Positions 7,103 to 15,668 are shown, numbered from the stretch's first letter. The stretch: DNA of 27,853 nt from JAJPJX01 sp964568355 (GCA_964568355.1 CAZMRK010000854.1:1-27853); one strand, 5' to 3'. Program-made: numbers and translations. Notes: generated from the letters alone by a model not told the origin.

Positions 7103-7603
7103 CTAGTTGGTCCGGTAGTTGGTGAACTGCATGTCGATCCCGAAATCGGTCTCCCGCAGCAGCTTGATCACCGCCTGGAGCACGTCGCGGTCGCGCCCGC
7201 TGACGCGCACCAGGTCGCCCTGGATGGAAGACTGCACCTTCAGCTTGCTGTCCTTGATGGTGCGCACGATATCGCGTGCCTTCTCGATTGGGATCCCCTG
7301 CTGCAGCGTGATCTCCTGGCGCACCGAAGACCCCGCCGCCGGCGTGATCTGCCCGAAGGTCAGCCCCTTGAGCGGCACCTTGCGCTTCACCAGCTTGCTT
7401 TCCAGCACATCGGTGACTGCCTTGAGCTTGTATTCGTCCTGGCTGGCCAGCAGGATCTTCTTTTCCTTCTCGTTCAGCTCGATCGAAGACTTGGAGTCCT
7501 TCAGGTCGTACCGGGTCTGAATTTCTTTTAGCGCCTGCTGCACGGCGTTGGAGACTTCCGGCAGTTCTATCTTGGAGACAACGTCAAAACTGTTATCGGG
7601 CAT
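7103..7603 (-). CDS. yajQ: YajQ family nucleotide-binding protein
   Basis: 166 residues, the normal length. MPDNSFDVVSKIELPEV, RYDLKDSKSSIELNE and the C-terminal DFGIDMQFTNYR are hallmark YajQ segments. The family has two ferredoxin-like folds, and some members bind cyclic-di-GMP. Three bases separate it from the upstream receiver gene, which suggests co-translation and perhaps a shared signalling role. The function in this organism is not shown by the sequence. Confidence 0.95.
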   Translation of the reverse strand: MPDNSFDVVSKIELPEVSNAVQQALKEIQTRYDLKDSKSSIELNEKEKKILLASQDEYKLKAVTDVLESKLVKRKVPLKGLTFGQITPAAGSSVRQEITLQQGIPIEKARDIVRTIKDSKLKVQSSIQGDLVRVSGRDRDVLQAVIKLLRETDFGIDMQFTNYRTN

Positions 7604-7606
7604 AGG

Positions 7607-8173
7607 TCAACGCGGCGCCGGCTTGGCTGTCAGGGCCGCGAGTACTCGTCTGGTAATCTCGTCAATTGTATCAGCCATCGAAGCATCTACCGCCAGCGTC
7701 ACCGCGGCGCGCACCTGCTCCGGATCGATCATGGCGACGAAGGGGACATCCGGCGCGGGCAGTTTGCCGCTCCTGGCGAGCGGCTCGCGGTCTCCTCGCT
7801 CTTTCGCGGCGGCTTCCAGCAGCGGCTTGATCATCGCGACCAGCACCGATGCTTCGAAAGGTTTTTGGATCACCCCGTCGGCCTTGGCCCGCTGGACCTC
7901 CGCCTCGTCCACGCGGTCCTGGACTCCGGCGGTCAGCAACACCCGGACGTGGCGATGGCGCGGGCTGATCTTCACGTACTGGCAGATCTCGTAGCCCGTG
8001 CGCTTGGGCATCAGGATGTCGGCCAGAATCAGGTCCGGGTCCACATCCTCCAGGCGCACGAGTGCGGAATCGCCATCGCTTACCGTTACAACTTCAAAAC
8101 CTTCTTCGGTTAAAATCCGCTCGCCCATGCGCTGGGCATGGGAACTGTGGTCAGCCAGCAGAATCCGGCTCAT
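7607..8173 (-). CDS. response regulator receiver protein with C-terminal extension
   Basis: 188 residues. The receiver domain covers about 1-120: LLADHSS, LILADILMPKRTGYEI with the phospho-acceptor Asp, LLTAG with the switch Thr, and IQKPF with the conserved Lys. The extension of about 65 residues ends in a helical segment (VRAAVTLAVDASMADTIDEITRRVLAAL) and has no recognised output domain, so it may act by protein contact. The ATG overlaps the stop of bamD (ATGA, 8170-8173) and yajQ follows after three bases, so it is tied into an envelope-biogenesis operon. Confidence 0.88.
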   Translation of the reverse strand: MSRILLADHSSHAQRMGERILTEEGFEVVTVSDGDSALVRLEDVDPDLILADILMPKRTGYEICQYVKISPRHRHVRVLLTAGVQDRVDEAEVQRAKADGVIQKPFEASVLVAMIKPLLEAAAKERGDREPLARSGKLPAPDVPFVAMIDPEQVRAAVTLAVDASMADTIDEITRRVLAALTAKPAPR

Positions 8174-9480
8174 TTCTGCTGCTGTTGCTGCTGATCCGCT
8201 GGCGGCTGCTGATCGGTCGCCGGCTTTTTGGACTTCTTCTCTTTCTTTTTCTTGGGCGGCTTCATCGTATGGTTGGTCGGCAGCGGCTGGCTGGCGGAAA
8301 CGCTCTGCTCGGCATTCGGCGTGCCCGCAGCCGCGGTGGGGCTGGTATTTTCCGCTGGCGGAGCAGCGGCGCCCGGCGCGGGCGGGTTCTGGCGGGCGTC
8401 CGGCTTGGTGTCGAGCGCCGTCGAATCCTGCACGGTCGAGACCGACACATCCGCGCTCACCCCCGTCGCGCCGGGAGTGGCCGCCGGAGTGGCGCTGGGC
8501 ACGCTCAGCGGGATCGGCGGTTTCATCACGTCCATGGTCGGCGAACCGGATTTCGCCGCCAGGTGCATATCCGGACTCTTGCGGAAAGCGCCCCAGAAGT
8601 GGCTCATCATGCCGGGATTCTCCCGGTTGTCGAGCTCATACTTCATCCGGGCATAGGCCGCCGGATCGGCTTCGGGCACCGGCTTGTTCATCGAAACCAG
8701 CAGTTGCTTGGCGTCATCGGCATGCTCGCTCAGGGGATACTCTTTCAAGATGCGGGAGAGGGCCTCCGCCTGCCGGTCCTCGAAACGGTCGCCCATGCGG
8801 TGGTAGGAGTCGGCCAGCAGCCAGAGCGCCTCGTCGGCGCCGCTGAACAGTGGAAACTGCTTGACCAGCCCTTCAAACCGGTTCGCCGCGGCCGGGAAAC
8901 TGCCTTTGTGATGATAGAAATAGCCGGTGCGGAATTCGTGATCCGCCAGCACTTCCTGGATGTTCCGCAGCAACTGCTGCACTTGCGGCGCAAACTTGCT
9001 GTTGGGGAACTGCACCAGCAACTGGCGGCATTCATCCTCGGCGCGATTGGCATGCAGGGGGTCGCGGTCCGCCTTCTCCATCTGCTTGTAATGGATCATG
9101 CAGACCTTCTCCTGCGCTTCGGCCGATTCCTCCATGGTGGGATAAAACAGGATGAAGTCTTTGTATTCGGCCTCGGCCTGCGCCAACCCGCGCGCCCCGC
9201 CCTCCCGGTACCAGCTATCGGCAATGGCCAGCTTGGCCTTCGCCAGATATTCGCTGCTGTCGTAGGTGTTGATCAGCGTCTGCAAGGTCAACCGCGCTAC
9301 TTCGTAGCGGCTGCGCTCGATATCGTTGACGGCCTTGTCGAAGAGCACCTTGTCCGGCTGCTGGGTGTCCTTGGAAATGGGGTTCTCGTACTTCTTGCGG
9401 CGCAGACCGCAAGCGCTCAGCAGTGCCATGACCGCTGCCAGTACGATCACCTGACGAACCGCGTGTCTTTCCAGAATCAT
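8170..9480 (-). CDS. bamD: outer-membrane assembly lipoprotein BamD (YfiO), with long C-terminal tail
   Basis: BamD is the TPR lipoprotein of the BAM complex that inserts beta-barrel proteins into the outer membrane. The signal VIVLAAVMALLSAC ends in a lipobox with lipidated Cys at about 24. The body to about residue 290 has TPR-like helices (SRYEVARLTLQTLINTYDSS, then EAEYKDFILFYPT and ECRQLLVQFPNSKFA). Typical BamD has about 245 residues; this one has 436. The additional 140 or so are Pro/Ala/Thr-rich, then a Lys-rich stretch (KPPKKKKEKKSKK) and a poly-Gln end. The start is supported by an aggtaa-type ribosome site. Some TPR proteins look similar, but BamD fits best. Confidence 0.85.
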   Translation of the reverse strand: MILERHAVRQVIVLAAVMALLSACGLRRKKYENPISKDTQQPDKVLFDKAVNDIERSRYEVARLTLQTLINTYDSSEYLAKAKLAIADSWYREGGARGLAQAEAEYKDFILFYPTMEESAEAQEKVCMIHYKQMEKADRDPLHANRAEDECRQLLVQFPNSKFAPQVQQLLRNIQEVLADHEFRTGYFYHHKGSFPAAANRFEGLVKQFPLFSGADEALWLLADSYHRMGDRFEDRQAEALSRILKEYPLSEHADDAKQLLVSMNKPVPEADPAAYARMKYELDNRENPGMMSHFWGAFRKSPDMHLAAKSGSPTMDVMKPPIPLSVPSATPAATPGATGVSADVSVSTVQDSTALDTKPDARQNPPAPGAAAPPAENTSPTAAAGTPNAEQSVSASQPLPTNHTMKPPKKKKEKKSKKPATDQQPPADQQQQQQK

Positions 9481-9570
9481 TCCGTTACCTTTAAACCTGT
9501 TCTAGCTCGGATACAACCGCCGCTGCAATCGGGTCGCCCGGGTTCCCCGCAAGATTGGCTCCCCGCGAAA

Positions 9571-10245
9571 TCATACGCGCAACGCATTCGCATGCTCGGC
9601 GATCTGCCGCATCTCCGCCACGGTCGCCGCGGGGTCGGGGGTGTGAAATACCGAAGACCCTGTGACGATCCAGTCACACCCGGCACGCACCGCGTCGGCC
9701 AGGTTTTCCTTGGTAATGCCACCGTCGATCTCGATCGGCAGAGCCAGCCGCAGATCCCGCCGCTGCTGATCGAGACGCCGAACCTTATCGAGTGTCCGGG
9801 GAAGAAATTCCTGCCCACCGAATCCCGGATTGACGCTCATAATAAGCACGTAATCGGCCACCCCCAGAACCTCCTCCAGCATCGATAAAGGCGTCGCCGG
9901 ATTGATGACCACACCGGCACGCGCGCCTTCTCTCTGGATCGACCGGAGCGTATTGTCCAGATTCGGACAGACTTCCTGGTGAACCGTCACCTGGTCGGCG
10001 CCTGCCTGGATGAAGACCGGAGCATATTTGTCGGGATCGGTGATCATCAAATGGACATCCAGGGTGAGCCGGGTGATCTTGCGTATGCTCTGGACCACCG
10101 GTGGTCCGATGGTGAGGTTTGGCACAAAATGCCCGTCCATCACATCCAGGTGCAGCATACGGACCCCGCCTTGTTCGACTCGGGCGATTTCTTCCGCCAG
10201 CCGCGTGAAATCGGCCGCGAGGATTGAGGGAACGATTTCAACCAT
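9571..10245 (-). CDS. rpe: ribulose-phosphate 3-epimerase
   Basis: Interconverts ribulose-5-phosphate and xylulose-5-phosphate in the pentose phosphate pathway. The 224-residue length is standard. PSILAADF near the start, HLDVMDGHFVPNLTIGP with metal-binding His/Asp, LDVHLMI, VNPGFGGQ and EIDGGI are all present as in the family. It lies 12 bases after rsmB, in one transcription unit. Between it and bamD are 90 bases. Confidence 0.97.
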   Translation of the reverse strand: MVEIVPSILAADFTRLAEEIARVEQGGVRMLHLDVMDGHFVPNLTIGPPVVQSIRKITRLTLDVHLMITDPDKYAPVFIQAGADQVTVHQEVCPNLDNTLRSIQREGARAGVVINPATPLSMLEEVLGVADYVLIMSVNPGFGGQEFLPRTLDKVRRLDQQRRDLRLALPIEIDGGITKENLADAVRAGCDWIVTGSSVFHTPDPAATVAEMRQIAEHANALRV

Positions 10246-10257
10246 TTGCGGGTCAAC

Positions 10258-11418
10258 TCATTTTATCACAGCGGCAAAGAAACCGTCCCCGGCATCCCGG
10301 CCGGGAATCCGCCTGGCTTTTTCCAGCACCCGCTCGCCGGGCACGGTCGCAATCACCTCTTCGTTTTCCTCCGGTTCGAGCGAGCAGGTCGAGTAGACCA
10401 GAATACCATCGGGCGCCAGCCAGGCCCGCGCCTGTTCCAGAAGCGCTTTTTGCCGCCCCGCCAGGTCGGCCAGATCCTCGGGCCGCAACCGCCACTTGAT
10501 CTCCGGATTGCGCGCCAGCGTGCCGGTTCCCGAGCACGGCGCATCCAGCAGAATCCGGTCGAAGCAGCGCCCGAACGGCAGCGGCCGGGTGCCGTCCAAT
10601 ACCACCAGGGGAATATCCAGCCGCCGCAATCCCGCCAGCCGGTGCGGATGCAGATCGCAAGCCACTGCCGCGACGCCCGTCTCCAGCGCCTGGGCCGTCT
10701 TGTTCCCCGGAGCCGCGCACAGATCCAGAAGGCGCTGCCCCGGCGCCAGGCGCAGATGCGGCACTACCCACTGCGATCCGATATCCTGCCACCGCCACGC
10801 TCGCCCGGCCGGAGCGCCGCCCGCCGGCACGCGATAGCAGCCCGGCACCTCGGTCGCTTCCAGCCCCGCGGCATCCCCGCCGGGCGGAACGCGCACGTAC
10901 TTTTCCGGAGCGCGCAGGTTCGCCAGCGCGATCGCCTCCGCGCCCGCCGCGCCGAATTGCCGCTCCCAGCGCTCCAGCAGCCACGCCGGATGCGAAAGCG
11001 CCGTGGCGCGGTCCGGCCAGGCCACCGGCGCGCGGTCCACCTTCCGCAGCACCGCGTTGGCAAATCCCATTGCCGACCGCTTGCGCGCCCGCCCTACCAG
11101 TTCCACGCTCTCCCCCACGGCGGCGTGGGGCGGAATCCGGTCCAGGTAGCGCAGTTGATAGATCCCCATACGCAGCACCAGGCGCACCTCCGGATCCATC
11201 CTGGTCCTTCCCGAATAATGTTGAATCAGGAAATCAAGCTGCGACTGCCGCCGCAGCACGCCCAGCACGATCTCTTCCGCCAGGCCGGCATCGCGCGAAT
11301 CCAGGCCGGCGCTGCGAGCCGCCAACAAGTCCGCGGCATAGCCGCCGCGCTCCACCGCCAGCAGGATATCGAAGGCGAGCGCGCGGGCCGCGGAGACCTG
11401 TTTTCTATTCGCCTGCAT
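10258..11418 (-). CDS. rsmB: 16S rRNA (cytosine-967-C5)-methyltransferase
   Basis: 386 residues. A NusB-like RNA-binding domain (about 5-130) is followed by a SAM-dependent methyltransferase. LDLCAAPGNKT (231-241) is the SAM loop, DAPCSGTG holds the acid/base Cys at 295, and YSTCSLEPEENE holds the nucleophile Cys at 345. Both Cys are needed for the m5C mechanism. The protein is a little shorter than E. coli RsmB. It probably opens the minus-strand run and diverges from the ttcA-like gene with about 24 bases between starts. Confidence 0.93.
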   Translation of the reverse strand: MQANRKQVSAARALAFDILLAVERGGYAADLLAARSAGLDSRDAGLAEEIVLGVLRRQSQLDFLIQHYSGRTRMDPEVRLVLRMGIYQLRYLDRIPPHAAVGESVELVGRARKRSAMGFANAVLRKVDRAPVAWPDRATALSHPAWLLERWERQFGAAGAEAIALANLRAPEKYVRVPPGGDAAGLEATEVPGCYRVPAGGAPAGRAWRWQDIGSQWVVPHLRLAPGQRLLDLCAAPGNKTAQALETGVAAVACDLHPHRLAGLRRLDIPLVVLDGTRPLPFGRCFDRILLDAPCSGTGTLARNPEIKWRLRPEDLADLAGRQKALLEQARAWLAPDGILVYSTCSLEPEENEEVIATVPGERVLEKARRIPGRDAGDGFFAAVIK

Positions 11419-11429
11419 GCGCTGCCATT

Positions 11430-11435
11430 TATAAT
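11430..11435 (+). promoter_or_regulatory. consensus -10 box TATAAT, seven bases before the ttcA-like GTG
   Basis: TATAAT is followed by seven bases and then GTG. No convincing -35 is seen at 17 bases. With this spacing the transcript would start at the codon itself. The site lies between the two divergent starts of rsmB and ttcA. Confidence 0.45.
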
Positions 11436-11442
11436 CATCTTA

Positions 11443-12228
11443 GTGGATCTCGAAAAGACACTGCTGCGGAAGGTGGGGGAGGCAATCCATCGTTTCCGGA
11501 TGATTCGCGACGGCGATCGCGTCGCTGTGGCGCTCTCCGGAGGGAAGGATTCGCTGACGCTGCTCGAAGCGCTCCTGCTGCTTCAGAAACGCGCGCCGGT
11601 GGAGTTTTCTGTATGTGCCTTCACGGTCGAACAGGGAAAATTCCTGAGGCCCATCGAGCCTCTGGGCGAGTATCTGAAACAGCGCGGCGTGGACTGGACG
11701 TATTTTCGCGATCGGCCGTCGCTGCGCCTGCTCGACGAACAGCCCGACCACGGCTGCGACCTCTGCAGCCGCTACCGGCGCCGGGCGGTCTATGAGGTGG
11801 TGCGCGGGCTGGGCGGCAACGTGATCGCCTTCGGCCACACCGCCGACGATTTCTGCGAGTCGCTGCTGCGCAATACCCTGTTCACCGGGCGTCTCAGTGC
11901 CCTGCCCCCGGTCACTTACTCACGCGATCGTGAATTTCGTCTCATTCGGCCGCTGCTGTTCGTCACCGAAGAGATTACCCGCGCCTATGCCAGTCATCTG
12001 GGCGCGCCGGTAGTACCCTGCGGCTGTTCCCAGCGCACCGGCACCGTCCGCCGTTCGCTGCGCGACATTTTTCGGGAGCTCGAACAGGAACATCCCCACT
12101 TGAAAGAAAACATGCTTTCCGCTATGGGAAATCTCGAAACCAGCCGCTTGCTCGACACGCGTTACCTGGACCTGGATGGCCACCGGCCCGCAGCCGCGGA
12201 GCCGTTCCCGATTCTAACCGAATTGTAA
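11443..12228 (+). CDS. ttcA: TtcA-family tRNA thiolation protein (PP-loop ATPase)
   Basis: About 261 residues. The PP-loop SGGKDS (32-37) activates the target base by adenylation. CDLC (C105, C108) and PCGCSQ (C193) match the Fe-S cluster cysteines of TtcA-type enzymes, which make 2-thiocytidine in tRNA. GHTADDF is a further family motif. The frame is open far upstream, but that part is antisense to rsmB. The first sensible start is GTG at 11443. There is no ribosome site before it; instead TATAAT lies at 11430-11435, so transcription would begin at or next to the start codon (leaderless). A TtuA-like 2-thiouridine role is an alternative. Confidence 0.85.
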   Translation: MDLEKTLLRKVGEAIHRFRMIRDGDRVAVALSGGKDSLTLLEALLLLQKRAPVEFSVCAFTVEQGKFLRPIEPLGEYLKQRGVDWTYFRDRPSLRLLDEQPDHGCDLCSRYRRRAVYEVVRGLGGNVIAFGHTADDFCESLLRNTLFTGRLSALPPVTYSRDREFRLIRPLLFVTEEITRAYASHLGAPVVPCGCSQRTGTVRRSLRDIFRELEQEHPHLKENMLSAMGNLETSRLLDTRYLDLDGHRPAAAEPFPILTEL

Positions 12229-12282
12229 CCATTCGCGCGCGCAATCGTGCGAAAATAGCAGCTTACGAAAAGGCGACCGTTC

Positions 12283-12303
12283 CGGCCAGGGGGTGGCCGT
12301 TTT
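12283..12303 (+). terminator. probable intrinsic terminator after the ttcA-like gene
   Basis: CGGCCA, a loop of five G, TGGCCG and then TTTT form a 6-bp GC-rich stem with a short T-run, 55 bases after the stop. The stem is short, so strength is uncertain. The phosphate transport pair starts 36 bases later. Confidence 0.5.
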
Positions 12304-12338
12304 CAGATGAGCATATCTTTATTTCCGCAGCGTCCCAT

Positions 12339-12953
12339 ATGAGACTGCTCCCACGCGAAGAGAAGTTCTTCCATCTATTACTGAAGCAGGTCGAGATCAT
12401 CTCTCAGGCTTCCACGCTGCTGCTGGAAGGAGTCAAGAACGGAATCGAGAAGCTGCCCGGAGTCGCAGCCGATATCAACAACCTGGAGCACCAGGGCGAC
12501 GAGGTGATCCACGAAATTTATACTCGCCTGAATCAGACTTTTATTACCCCTCTCGATCCCGAAGACATTCATGCGCTCTCTTCCAAGCTCGACGACGTGC
12601 TCGATGGCATCGAGGACACGGTGCACCGCATGGTGGCCTACCGCCTGGAAGCGATCCCGCAGCCGATGATCACACTCTCGCAGATCGTATGCAGTTGCAG
12701 CATCGCCTTGCACAAAGCCTTTCAGGGGCTTGAAGAAAGCAAACCTCTGATGGAGCACTGCATCGAAATCAACCGCCTGGAAAATGAAGGAGACCGATTA
12801 GGTCGCACCGCCGTGGCCGATCTGTTCGACCGGGAGAAGAATCCCATTCTGCTCATCAAGCTGAAAGAGATCTACGAATTTCTCGAAAACACCATCGACA
12901 GTTGTGAAGACGTAGCCGACGTGCTGCAAAACGTAGTGGTGAAGAACAGTTAG
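12339..12953 (+). CDS. DUF47 family phosphate transport accessory protein
   Basis: 204 residues, mostly long helices with a PhoU-like pattern: FFHLLLKQVEIISQAS, EHQGDEVIHEIYTRLNQTFITPLDPEDIHAL and a C-terminal LIKLKEIYEFLENTIDSCEDVADVLQ. DUF47 proteins are encoded with PiT-type phosphate permeases and are thought to modulate them. Here the permease follows after three bases, confirming the pair. No PhoB-like box is evident upstream. Cytoplasmic. Confidence 0.92.
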   Translation: MRLLPREEKFFHLLLKQVEIISQASTLLLEGVKNGIEKLPGVAADINNLEHQGDEVIHEIYTRLNQTFITPLDPEDIHALSSKLDDVLDGIEDTVHRMVAYRLEAIPQPMITLSQIVCSCSIALHKAFQGLEESKPLMEHCIEINRLENEGDRLGRTAVADLFDREKNPILLIKLKEIYEFLENTIDSCEDVADVLQNVVVKNS

Positions 12954-12956
12954 ACG

Positions 12957-13997
12957 ATGTCCCCCCTCGTGCTGGTGGTTCTGATCATCGCCGTCGCGCT
13001 GACCTTCGATTTTCTTAACGGCTTTCATGATGCGGCAAATTCCATTGCCACAGTAGTCGCCACGCGCGTGCTTACGCCGTTCCAGGCTGTCTGCTGGGCG
13101 GCATTTTTCAATTTCATCTCCGCGTTTCTGTTCGGCACCGGTGTCGCCAGCACTGTCGGCAAGGGCTTCGTCGACCTGGAGATGGTGACGCCTTACGTCA
13201 TCATGGCGGGATTGATCGGCGCGATCATCTGGGACCTGATCACCTGGTGGTGGGGCCTGCCCACCAGTTCGTCGCACGCGCTGATCGGCGGCTACGCCGG
13301 CGCCGCCATGGCGCACGCCGCGTTCCGGCTCGGCTTCGCCAACAGCCACAAGGCCCTGATCCTCGGTGAATGGCCCACCACCCTGGCCTTCATCGTGGTG
13401 GCGCCCATCATCGGCCTGATCCTGGCTTACATGCTGATGATCGGCGTCTACTGGGTCTTCCAGCGTTCCACGCCTTCGAAGATGGACGTCTATTTCCGCA
13501 AGTTGCAGTTGCTCTCCGCCGGCCTCTACAGTTTTTCGCACGGCACCAACGATGCGCAAAAAACCATGGGCATCATTACCGGCGTGCTGCTGACCTCCGG
13601 CTTCCTCCCGAAAGGACAGTTTCACGTGCCCGTGTGGGTCATTCTCTCGGCTCATGCCGCCATCGCCCTGGGTACCCTGAGCGGCGGCTGGCGCATCGTG
13701 CACACCATGGGCGGGCGCCTGACTCGCCTCAAGCCTCGCAGCGGATTCTGTGCCGAAACCGCCGCGGCCATCTCCATCCTGTTCGCCACCTGGCTCAAGC
13801 AGCCGGTCTCCACCACGCACGTGATCGCCGGCTCCATCGCGGGCGTCGGCAGCATCAACCGCTTCAAAGCGGTTCGCTGGGGGATCGCCACCAATATCGT
13901 GTGGGCCTGGATTCTGACCATCCCCGCTTCGGCCGCCATCGCCTGGGTCTCTTTTCTGCTGATCTGGCACCTGGTGCCCGGAGCCCAGATAAAATAG
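12957..13997 (+). CDS. pit: PiT family inorganic phosphate transporter
   Basis: 346 residues with about ten membrane helices. The two family repeats are visible: FDFLNGFHDAANSIATVVATRVL near the N-terminus and LYSFSHGTNDAQKTMGII in the middle, each with the Asn/Asp phosphate-site motif. WWGLPTSSSHALIGG and KQPVSTTHVIAG are the matching second motifs of each half. It imports phosphate with a cation. It forms an operon with the DUF47 gene. Confidence 0.95.
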   Translation: MSPLVLVVLIIAVALTFDFLNGFHDAANSIATVVATRVLTPFQAVCWAAFFNFISAFLFGTGVASTVGKGFVDLEMVTPYVIMAGLIGAIIWDLITWWWGLPTSSSHALIGGYAGAAMAHAAFRLGFANSHKALILGEWPTTLAFIVVAPIIGLILAYMLMIGVYWVFQRSTPSKMDVYFRKLQLLSAGLYSFSHGTNDAQKTMGIITGVLLTSGFLPKGQFHVPVWVILSAHAAIALGTLSGGWRIVHTMGGRLTRLKPRSGFCAETAAAISILFATWLKQPVSTTHVIAGSIAGVGSINRFKAVRWGIATNIVWAWILTIPASAAIAWVSFLLIWHLVPGAQIK

Positions 13998-14024
13998 GCG
14001 ATCCGTACTTTCCACGGATTGCCT

Positions 14025-14987
14025 ATGCCTCAGACTGTAACTCCCCAGATCGTAATTCCCGACGACGCACCGCCGGTCATGGCTTCGAGCCAGGCCTACC
14101 GCCAACTGATCGCGCGAACACCGGTGCTCTATCATGACTCGCTGCCCGGAACAGAGGACCGATTGGTCGAGCGGATCGCCGGCGCCGAAATAGTCATCAA
14201 TATCCGCTCCTCCACGCGCTTCACGGAAAGCGTGTTCCGCCGCTGTCCCACCCTGCGCCTCCTTTCCATCTGGGGCACGGGTACGGATAACGTGGATCTC
14301 GCCGCGGCGGCCCGCCACGGAGTTACCGTCACCAATACGCCCGGGGTCTCGGCCGTTTCCATTGCCGAGCACGCGCTGGCGCTGATGCTGGCGGTCACGC
14401 GGCAGATTCCCCGCATCGACGCCCAGACCCGCCAGGGGCACTGGCCGCGCGGAGCAGTTACCCAGTTGCACGGAAAAACGCTGGGCATCATCGGGCTCGG
14501 CGCCATCGGGCGGCAGTTCGCCACGATCGCCCGCGGCATCGGCATGCGCGTTATCGCCTGGACCATGCATCCCAACCTGGCCCTCGGCTTTCCGCTGGTG
14601 GAACTGGACGAACTGCTGCGCCAAAGCCACGTAGTAAGTCTGCATCTGCGCCTCTCCGGGGAAACCAAGGGCTTTCTGGGAGCGCGGGAATTTGCGGTCA
14701 TGAAGCCGTCGGCGATTCTGATCAATACGGCGCGCGGCCCCATCGTCGACGAAGCAGCTCTGATTGACGCGCTCCGCGGCGGCAAAATCGCCGGAGCCGG
14801 TCTGGATGTTTACGAGGTCGAGCCGCTTCCTCAGGAGAATCCCTTGGTCAACCTGCCAAACGTGGTGCTGACTCCCCACTCCGCCGGCGTGACTCCTGAA
14901 GTACTCGAAGCCGGTTTGCAGATGTCCATCGACAATGTGCGCGACTATCTGGCCGGCACGCCTCGTCACGTCGTAGCGGCTCCATAG
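14025..14987 (+). CDS. D-isomer 2-hydroxyacid dehydrogenase (NAD-binding)
   Basis: About 320 residues. GTGTDNVDLAAAARHGVTV and NTPGVSAVSIAEHALALM are the conserved substrate-domain blocks. GIIGLGAIGRQF is the Rossmann GxGxxG. NTARGPIVDEAAL gives the catalytic Arg, EVEPLP the Glu and TPHSAG the His. The family includes phosphoglycerate dehydrogenase, but there is no C-terminal ACT domain, so serA cannot be claimed and the substrate is open. The ATG at 14025 is preferred over a TTG two codons earlier. It starts 27 bases after the permease gene and may be co-transcribed. Confidence 0.9.
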   Translation: MPQTVTPQIVIPDDAPPVMASSQAYRQLIARTPVLYHDSLPGTEDRLVERIAGAEIVINIRSSTRFTESVFRRCPTLRLLSIWGTGTDNVDLAAAARHGVTVTNTPGVSAVSIAEHALALMLAVTRQIPRIDAQTRQGHWPRGAVTQLHGKTLGIIGLGAIGRQFATIARGIGMRVIAWTMHPNLALGFPLVELDELLRQSHVVSLHLRLSGETKGFLGAREFAVMKPSAILINTARGPIVDEAALIDALRGGKIAGAGLDVYEVEPLPQENPLVNLPNVVLTPHSAGVTPEVLEAGLQMSIDNVRDYLAGTPRHVVAAP

Positions 14988-15359
14988 GAGCTTGTGAAAG
15001 CCCCGCGCGGCTCAGAAACATGGTTGCGTATTTGCAGGCACCTACCGAGCCGCGACCGTGAGGGAGCGGTCACAAATCCCCGGTCCCCTGACCGTGAAGT
15101 CCGCTCCCTTACGGTCGCGGTTTAGTGGCAAAACGGAACCGCGCGCGGCAGCAAGCGGACGAACCGAATCACCGGTCCCAACCTCCTACTTCTCTTTCCG
15201 GCCTGAACATCTGAAATCCCCGCGGAGTAAGTTCGTCTTCCCGGAAGTAAACTTTTCATACCACAAGAGGGATATTGCTGTGGCTTAGAGCACATTTGGA
15301 ACAGACGAATCGAAATAGGGGGACTGCCGTGCTTTACATTCGCTTGTTAGGATGGAGTT
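14988..15359. other. intergenic region without a gene, carrying a palindromic repeat
   Basis: No frame with coding character was found. The first part holds the family A repeat (15006-15120). The remainder up to 15340 shows nothing I can identify. The last bases carry a good ribosome site (ggatggag) for the next gene. Confidence 0.6.
15006..15120. repeat. palindromic dispersed repeat family A, copy 1
   Basis: CGCGGCTC (15006-15013) is answered by GAGCCGCG (15047-15054). The arm CCGCGACCGTGAGGGAGCGG (15050-15069) is repeated inverted at 15101-15120 with one mismatch and a 31-base spacer. A 26-base stretch (15044-15069) recurs identically at 19430-19455. The long inverted arms resemble REP or miniature-element repeats. 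Confidence 0.8.
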
Positions 15360-15638
15360 ATGGCCCAAACAAAGTTCGATCGCGATATCTACGAGGCGGC
15401 CCTGCTGGGATACGAGCGGAGCAAGTTAGATATTGAGCGGAAGATTGCCGAGCTGCGCAGTATGTTGAGCGGCGCCTCCAGCGCTTCGACTGCGAAGACG
15501 GCGAGTCGCTCCCGCCGCAAACTCAGCGAAGCTGCCCGCAAACGCATCGCGGAAGCGCAAAAGAAACGCTGGGCGCGTTTCCGCCGCCAGCAGGGGCAAT
15601 CCAAGGCGGGCGCTGCCAAATCCGCGGCGAAGAGTTAG
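15360..15638 (+). CDS. small basic protein with NUMOD3-like motif
   Basis: 92 residues, strongly basic. The N-terminal half is helical (YEAALLGYERSKLDIERKIAELRSML). The C-terminal half has RRKLSEAARKRIAEAQKKRW, a pattern like the NUMOD3 DNA-binding motif of homing endonucleases, then a Lys/Ala tail. A role in DNA or RNA binding is inferred from charge and motif; no catalytic domain is present. The ribosome site aggatggag ends four bases before the ATG. The gene stands alone between repeat-rich DNA and a convergent gene. Confidence 0.75.
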   Translation: MAQTKFDRDIYEAALLGYERSKLDIERKIAELRSMLSGASSASTAKTASRSRRKLSEAARKRIAEAQKKRWARFRRQQGQSKAGAAKSAAKS

Positions 15639-15668
15639 TCCGGCAGCGCGTCGATCGCCCGGCAATGC

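Noticed and set aside
8062..9888. 608-codon plus-strand open frame
   Set aside because: It lies antisense to bamD and part of rpe, shows no domain pattern and is Arg/His-rich as typical for shadow frames.
10246..11442. Long N-terminal extension of the ttcA-like frame
   Set aside because: The extension is antisense to rsmB; TtcA homology begins only at the GTG at 11443.
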